From JAAZFE01 sp034005635 (GTDB taxonomy: Bacteria; Verrucomicrobiota; Kiritimatiellia; CAIQIC01; Lenti-01), in NCBI GenBank assembly GCA_034005635.1, contig JAVEUJ010000039.1, forward strand, positions 1 through 18,646: a stretch of 18,646 bases of DNA. Reading direction: 5' to 3'. The notes beneath the pieces were generated by a model. That model saw nothing but the letters and a program-made list of their open reading frames with translations. It was not told the DNA's origin and searched no databases. Below, in pieces: positions 15,273 through 18,646 of the stretch. Each line of letters starts with the position of its first letter. The first letter of the stretch is position 1. The position numbers were made by a program, and so were the translations under genes.

Positions 15273-15518
15273 CTACAGCGCCAGCAGGGAGCTGGCGGTG
15301 TCGGTCTTCTGCGAGGGCAGGGCGCCAAGTTCAGCGGACAACTTGCCTTCAGCCACTTCCTTGAGCGCGAGATCGAGATGGTCCATGTCGGGGGTGTCGG
15401 GCTTGATCAGAGGCCGCTGGCCCGCGTTGAGCTGGCGCACGCGCTTCGAAATGACGTTGACCAGCAGCGGAATGTTGGGCATCCGCTCTTTTGCCTTTTC
15501 TAAATATATCGCGTTCAT
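15273..15518 (-). CDS. rpoZ: DNA-directed RNA polymerase omega subunit
   Basis: An 81-residue omega subunit, which helps beta-prime folding and assembly of RNA polymerase. The segment MPNIPLLVNVISKRVRQLNAGQRPLIKPD (residues 13-41) corresponds to the conserved helix and the R-x-x-Q/L-x-x-G motif of RpoZ, and MDHLDLALKEVAEGKL matches the region of DIALxEIxxGKI. The first 12 residues (MNAIYLEKAKER) differ from the usual MARVTVED start. The ATG at 15518 is preceded by GGAGG at an ideal 5-6 base spacing; a longer frame to 15818 is antisense to repeats and rejected. It is the first gene of rpoZ-smpB-rlmD, downstream of a near-consensus promoter at 15565-15593. Confidence 0.9.
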   Translation of the reverse strand: MNAIYLEKAKERMPNIPLLVNVISKRVRQLNAGQRPLIKPDTPDMDHLDLALKEVAEGKLSAELGALPSQKTDTASSLLAL

Positions 15519-15564
15519 AGGGGCCTCCACAAAAAAAATACGGGGGGAGCAATCAGAGCGGGGG

Positions 15565-15593
15565 ACTATAAGACAGGTGCGCCAGGGAGTCAA
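15565..15593 (-). promoter_or_regulatory. rpoZ: Sigma70-type promoter of rpoZ-smpB-rlmD
   Basis: On the minus strand: -35 TTGACT (15588-15593), a 17-base spacer, and -10 TATAGT (15565-15570), each matching consensus at 5 of 6 positions except the -35, which matches 4-5. Initiation near 15558 gives a leader of about 40 bases with GGAGG before the rpoZ ATG. Confidence 0.75.
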
Positions 15594-15626
15594 TGGGCAA
15601 AATATCCTCCCAAAAGTGCGCAGACC

Positions 15627-15724
15627 CTGTAGCGCCTTGTAGCTCGCTCTGTACGCCGCGCTCGCTGAGCGCGGCGGCTGTTTACCCCTCTCTGATCTGC
15701 CGTGCTCAACGAGCGCAGCTACAG
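15627..15724. repeat. Interrupted palindromic element in the rpoZ upstream region
   Basis: The outer arms TTGTAGCTCGCTC (15637-15649) and GAGCGCAGCTACAG (15711-15724) are complementary apart from one extra base; an extra CTGTAGC lies at 15627-15633. Inside is GCCGCGCTC-GCT-GAGCGCGGC (15655-15675), a perfect 9-base hairpin with a 3-base loop. The layout resembles a small mobile palindromic repeat rather than a terminator, because no T run follows. Confidence 0.6.
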
Positions 15725-15877
15725 AACGTGCAACAAAACCATCCATTTCAAATCCAACGCCTGCTCGGATAGTGTCGTGTGCCCAAAAGCGTACGCGACG
15801 GCTCCTGCCGCTTGGCAAAGATCAGGGGGGCAAGTGGCAGCGCTCCCGGCCACGTGTATCCGTGCCACGGGTGAAGC

Positions 15878-15906
15878 TTGTCAAGGACGGCCCAGGGGTG
15901 TATAAC
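15878..15906 (+). promoter_or_regulatory. Sigma70-type promoter of the CT398-like gene
   Basis: TTGTCA (15878-15883), a 17-base spacer, and TATAAC (15901-15906). Both hexamers match consensus at 5 of 6 positions. Transcription would start near 15913 and give a leader of about 45 bases before the GTG start at 15958. Confidence 0.65.
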
Positions 15907-15957
15907 CCCTCCCATTGGTTCTTTTAATAGGTTGGCATAGAAAGATGAGGAAGACGA

Positions 15958-16662
15958 GTGGCGAAGGCTATCGAGCAATTATTGGTTTTGCAGTCGTACG
16001 ACCAGGACATCCAGCGTTTGCAGAGAGAAATGGACGACATCCCGCTGCGCAAGCAGCAGATCGAATCCCGTCTTGCAGCGCAGCAGCAGGGGTTGGCAAC
16101 GGCCGAACATGTCCTGCTCGAGAAGCAGGCGCGCATCAAGAACCTGGAGGGGGATATCGAGTCTGCTCGAGCGCAGATTAACAAGTATCGCGATCAGCAG
16201 CTCCAGATCAAGACCAACGACGGCTATAAGGCGCTCGAAAAGGAAATCGCGACGACACAGAGCGCGATCCGGAAAATCGAAGACGAGGCACTTGAGGGCA
16301 TGGAGGCGGTCGAGGCCGCCAAGGCTGAGGTCGCCGAGCGGCGGGAGGCGTTGGCCAAGGAACAGGTGCGGGTGGATGAGGAGATCAAGGCTTTTCTGGA
16401 GCGTAGCAAGGGGTTAGGCAGCGAGTGTGAGGAGAAGACGGCCGAACGCAAGGCGCTGGCGGCACAGATTGACCCCACCTGGCTGGCACGCTATGAGCGC
16501 TTGTTTGCCAAGCAGGGCGATGCCGCCATTGCGCTGGTGGAGCACGGCACATGCGGGAGCTGCCACATGAAACTCCCACCGGCACAGGTGGTGGGCGCGC
16601 GCAAAACCGATACGCTGACATTATGCGACTTTTGCGGCCGGATGCTGTATCTTGCCTTGTAG
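15958..16662 (+). CDS. Coiled-coil protein with C4-type zinc ribbon (CT398-like)
   Basis: A 234-residue protein of the CT398/zf-RING_7 family. A long antiparallel coiled coil occupies about residues 5-165 (repeated KxQxxES, EKQARIKNLE and ERREALAKEQ segments rich in Glu, Lys, Arg, Gln and Ala). A C-terminal C4 zinc ribbon has CGSC (Cys199, Cys202) and CDFC (Cys223, Cys226), ending in CGRMLYLAL. The segment KIKTND-GYKALEKEIA-like (LQIKTNDGYKALEKEI, 82-97) is the family's conserved loop. The Chlamydia homologue CT398 has been reported to bind the sigma54 factor; other members have unproven roles, so any regulatory role is inference. The GTG start at 15958 has GAGGA about 6 bases upstream. It lies 28 bases before rnpB on the same strand. 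Confidence 0.88.
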   Translation: MAKAIEQLLVLQSYDQDIQRLQREMDDIPLRKQQIESRLAAQQQGLATAEHVLLEKQARIKNLEGDIESARAQINKYRDQQLQIKTNDGYKALEKEIATTQSAIRKIEDEALEGMEAVEAAKAEVAERREALAKEQVRVDEEIKAFLERSKGLGSECEEKTAERKALAAQIDPTWLARYERLFAKQGDAAIALVEHGTCGSCHMKLPPAQVVGARKTDTLTLCDFCGRMLYLAL

Positions 16663-16690
16663 ACAGATCCACTGATTTTTTAGGTTCTTT

Positions 16691-17093
16691 GACAGCCGGG
16701 GCTCCGGGCGCCGGTCGCTGGTAGAGCGCGCAAGCGCATCTGCTGGAGGAAAGTCCGGACTCCATAGGGCAGGGTGTCCGTGCCGGGAGGTGCGGAATCC
16801 CTTTGGTAAACGAAGGGAAAGGAAAGTGCCACAGAAACTAAACCGCCCGTCGGTGCGGCAACGCATAGATGGGTAAGGGTGAAACGGCGGTGTAAGAGAC
16901 CACCGTGCGGGTACCGAGAGGTCCCGTGCAAGGCAAACCCCGCTCGGAGCAAGATCAAATAGGGAACTGCAGGGGCGGCCCGTCCCGAAGCGCGGCAACG
17001 CGTGGCAGTTCCGGGTTGATTGCTTAGACAAATGACCGGGCCCGCGCAAGCGGGTGACAGAATCCGGCTTATTCGCCCGGAGTTCCGGCTGTC
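16691..17093 (+). ncRNA. rnpB: RNase P RNA, bacterial type A
   Basis: The catalytic RNA of ribonuclease P, which removes 5' leaders from precursor tRNAs. The ends pair as helix P1: GACAGCCGG and CTCCGGGC at the 5' end (from 16691) with GCCCGGAG and CCGGCTGTC at the 3' end (to 17093), 17 base pairs broken by a small internal GG/TT loop. Conserved regions occur in order: GGAGGAAAGTCCGGACTCC (16745-16763), ATAGGGCAGGGTG (16764-16776), ACAGAAACTAAACCGCC (16831-16847), GGGTAAGGGTGAAACGGCGG (from 16871), GATTGCTTAGACAAATGACCG (near 17018-17038), and ACAGAATCCGGCTTA (17057-17071). The length of about 403 bases is normal for type A. No convincing promoter or T-run terminator lies next to it, so it may be processed from a transcript started at the CT398-like gene's promoter. 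Confidence 0.97.
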
Positions 17094-17108
17094 GAAGACC
17101 TAATTATC

Positions 17109-18023
17109 ATGGATGACCATATGGTAATGGATAAAACCAAGGGATGGAAAATTGCGTCGCTGGCATTGTGGGTGCTGGCGGCGCTGTTGGCGTTACGCTT
17201 GGCGCTGGCCATCTGGCCCGGGATACGCACCCCCGCGGGAGACTCCTCGCAAACAACCGCGCTGCCAGAAGCTTTCCGCTGGCCGGCAACGGCCGAGGGA
17301 CTATGGCAGCGACTGCGGTCGGGTGAGCTTGCGACGGCGGCTCCCACCGCCGGTTCACTGGCTGCCCGCTATCGCTTGGCGGGTGTCTTTTTGATTTTGT
17401 CCGACGAGGGCCGCAGCGGCGGTGAAGACCGCTGTGCTATTCTCGATGAACGCCAGACGCAGCGGCAATTCATGGCGACAGAAGGCGAATGGATCGACGA
17501 CATTCGCGTCGTGCTGGTCGAACGCGACCATGTGGTGCTGTCCGACGGAACACGCGAGGAGCTGCTGATGCTGGCGGCCGGGACGCTGGGGGGGCGCGAG
17601 GGTGAGGCGCCGGCGGCGCCAGCCGCGGATGCCCCCCAAATTCTGGAAACCAATCGCTTTGGAAACCGGGTGGGCGAGAACCGCTGGGAGGTCAGTCGGC
17701 AGTCCGTGCTCGATTATTATCAGGAGATGATGGACAGCCCGGAGCGGTTGGCGTCGCTCTTTCTGGCGATGGAGCCGGACCGCGACGAAGAGGGTAAAGT
17801 TGCCGGCTATCGTCTCAACATGGATGTGGGAGAAAAAGACTTCTACACCCTAGTGGGCTTCCAGAATGGCGACGTCGTGCGCAAGGTCAATTCGATGCGC
17901 ATGACCAGCCAACGCCGCGCCGAATATTTCATCGGCGAATTTGTCCAGGACCGTCTCGGGGCGGTTGTCATCGACATCGAACGCGACGGCGTGCCGCAAA
18001 AACTGGTCTACCTCGTCCAGTAG
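17109..18023 (+). CDS. gspC: GspC-like type II secretion system inner-membrane protein
   Basis: A 304-residue protein with GspC architecture: a short cytoplasmic N-terminus, one membrane helix (about 14-36), a periplasmic linker, an HR-like domain at about 87-155 (RLAGVFLILS... with alternating beta strands to HVVLSDGTREELLML), an Ala/Pro-rich hinge (about 158-176), and a C-terminal PDZ-like domain at about 233-304 (GYRLNMDVGEKDFYTLVGFQNGDVVRKVNSM, ending with DIERDGVPQKLVYLV). The phrase LVGFQNGDVVRKVN is the diagnostic GLxxGDxxxxVN-type turn. GspC links the inner-membrane platform to the GspD secretin. No gspD follows in the next 620 bases, so the cluster is broken or continues further on. 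The start is uncertain among ATG codons at 17109, 17121 and 17127, with only a weak GGA before 17121. It begins 15 bases after rnpB. Confidence 0.75.
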   Translation: MDDHMVMDKTKGWKIASLALWVLAALLALRLALAIWPGIRTPAGDSSQTTALPEAFRWPATAEGLWQRLRSGELATAAPTAGSLAARYRLAGVFLILSDEGRSGGEDRCAILDERQTQRQFMATEGEWIDDIRVVLVERDHVVLSDGTREELLMLAAGTLGGREGEAPAAPAADAPQILETNRFGNRVGENRWEVSRQSVLDYYQEMMDSPERLASLFLAMEPDRDEEGKVAGYRLNMDVGEKDFYTLVGFQNGDVVRKVNSMRMTSQRRAEYFIGEFVQDRLGAVVIDIERDGVPQKLVYLVQ

Positions 18024-18093
18024 CACGGGCCTTGGCCCGCCGCTGAAATAGACAGGCACCCCCGCTCTACCCAAAGCTAGAATCATAACCTGT

Positions 18094-18119
18094 GGTAGGG
18101 CGAACCCTCCAGGTGAGCC
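18094..18119 (+). repeat. GGTAGGGCGAACC repeat, copy 1 (inverted)
   Basis: A 26-base sequence whose reverse complement matches 18505-18530 at 23 of 26 positions. The core GGTTCGCCCTACC (as read on the minus strand here) also occurs at 13256-13268. It is a dispersed intergenic repeat family. Confidence 0.65.
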
Positions 18120-18326
18120 GCGGCTTTTAGAGTTCGAACCAGATTCTCGCCCAGCCCGCCAAGGTTCAAAATTGGATTCTGTAAGGCTCAGCTTGCTGAG
18201 ACCGGCTGTTTGGAGCCGTGACGCCCTCGTCCCAAGGCTGTTCCCGACAGCGAATCTCCGACTTCCGGAAAGGTGCCAAGTCTATATTTTAATGTTTTCA
18301 ACCGTTCTCTGACCCGGGGCGAGTTT

Positions 18327-18431
18327 TAGGAGTTTGGAATTTTAGACAGGATGAACAGAATAGGGGATTGGAATTATGGTCCATAAATCCTGACAATCCT
18401 GTGCATCCTGTCAAAAGAAAATAGGAGTTTG
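18327..18431. repeat. Small inverted-repeat element flanked by a 10-base direct repeat
   Basis: GACAGGATGAACAG (18345-18358) and CTGTGCATCCTGTC (18399-18412) are complementary at 13 of 14 positions, with TTTT/AAAA just outside. The unit sits between two exact copies of TAGGAGTTTG (18327-18336 and 18422-18431). The layout resembles a miniature insertion with a target-site duplication, but no transposase is encoded. Confidence 0.55.
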
Positions 18432-18504
18432 AACCGCCCGGACGCCAACGGCGCGGCGTCCCTGCTATTTTGACCGGCGTGGCGAGAAACGAATTTTTGA
18501 TCCC

Positions 18505-18530
18505 GGCTCATCCGGAGGATTCGCCCTACC
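18505..18530 (-). repeat. GGTAGGGCGAACC repeat, copy 2
   Basis: The inverted partner of 18094-18119 (23 of 26 positions). The plus strand reads GGCTCATCCGGAGGATTCGCCCTACC-type sequence. It also shares 12 of 13 bases with the core at 13256-13268. Confidence 0.65.
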
Positions 18531-18586
18531 CTAACAACCCGAGCTTGGTGAGAGGGTATGATTTCGGCAACGACCGGCCCAAAGTT

Positions 18587-18646
18587 TTCCACAGTGTGGA
18601 AGAATTGTTTCCACACTGTGGAAGAAAAGGGCTGAATCTTCCACGG
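18587..18646. repeat. TTCCACA palindrome cluster at the window edge
   Basis: TTCCACAGTGTGGAA (18587-18601) and TTCCACACTGTGGAA (18609-18623) are each 7+1+7 palindromes and are exact reverse complements of each other. A third partial copy, TTCCAC, begins at 18639 and is cut by the window end. TTTTCCACA at 18585-18593 is also like a DnaA box variant. Confidence 0.65.

Larger units (their letters stand above)
15519..15957. other. Divergent intergenic region between rpoZ and the CT398-like gene
   Basis: This 439-base stretch has no supported gene. It contains the outward-facing promoters of rpoZ (minus, 15565-15593) and the CT398-like gene (plus, 15878-15906). Between them lies a repeat-rich element (15627-15724) with a perfect 9-base hairpin and longer outer arms. 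The remainder, about 15725-15877, shows nothing recognisable. Confidence 0.7.
18024..18646. other. Non-coding, repeat-rich region after gspC
   Basis: This 623-base stretch has no supported gene. It holds a CGGGCC-TT-GGCCCG hairpin just after the gspC stop (18026-18039), a CTCAGC-TT-GCTGAG hairpin (18187-18200), two inverted copies of a 26-base repeat (18094-18119 and 18505-18530), an ATCCTGTC-type inverted-repeat element (18345-18412) flanked by TAGGAGTTTG direct repeats, a GGACGCC/GGCGTCC hairpin (18440-18461), and TTCCACA palindromes at the right edge. An 80-codon minus-strand frame over the repeats has no coding signs. Confidence 0.65.

Noticed and set aside
15519..15818. N-terminal extension of rpoZ
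   Set aside because: Runs through the promoter and repeat; GGAGG sits right before the ATG at 15518.
16621..17049. Minus-strand frames opposite rnpB
   Set aside because: The region is RNase P RNA with all conserved blocks; antisense frames over rnpB are frequent false proteins.
18374..18616. Minus-strand 80-codon frame in the repeat region
   Set aside because: Made of repeat sequence with no ribosome binding site or family pattern.

Overview
The window is a GC-rich bacterial chromosome segment of mostly housekeeping genes in short, tightly packed operons, with several intergenic repeats. Features that point to the PVC group (Verrucomicrobia/Kiritimatiellae/Chlamydiae-like lineages) are a CT398-type coiled-coil/zinc-ribbon protein next to the RNase P RNA gene, a eukaryote-like UDPGP-family uridylyltransferase, a GspC-like type II secretion protein, and many dispersed intergenic palindromes. 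This placement is inference; no rRNA or other strong marker is present. No tRNA, CRISPR array, transposase or phage gene was seen.

Layout. (1) 1-2171: an RTTCAAY heptamer array, then a 3D-domain lipoprotein (minus), a Sfp-type phosphopantetheinyl transferase (plus), a small membrane protein (plus) and a PNPOx-fold flavin protein (plus). (2) 2243-6374 (minus): a likely three-gene operon encoding a zinc-ribbon/coiled-coil membrane protein, a UTP-glucose-1-phosphate uridylyltransferase, and a single polypeptide joining a MurU-like nucleotidyltransferase to an AmgK-like sugar kinase. (3) 6512-8521 (plus): hisB-hisH-hisA of histidine biosynthesis, without hisF nearby. (4) 8639-13066 (minus): fdrA, a DUF1116/YlbE protein, a four-helix-bundle gene enclosed by inverted repeats, and a cyclase/formamidase-like metal hydrolase, closed by an intrinsic terminator. 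FdrA and YlbE homologues have been linked to oxamate carbamoyltransferase in anaerobic allantoin use. (5) 13328-15518 (minus): rpoZ-smpB-rlmD with a near-consensus sigma70-type promoter. (6) 15878-18023 (plus): a promoter, the CT398-like gene, rnpB (complete type A RNase P RNA) and a gspC-like gene. (7) 18024-18646: about 620 bases without a gene, holding several repeat families.

Working together: regions 3, 5 and 6 cover amino-acid synthesis, transcription, ribosome rescue, rRNA modification and tRNA processing. Region 2 makes activated sugars and probably salvages cell-wall sugar. Region 4 is the metabolic accessory locus and, with the kinase-nucleotidyltransferase fusion, the most interesting part. 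The repeats (GGGTTCAGG, RTTCAAY, GGTTCGCCCTACC, ATCCTGTC and TTCCACA palindromes) are the main non-coding signal.
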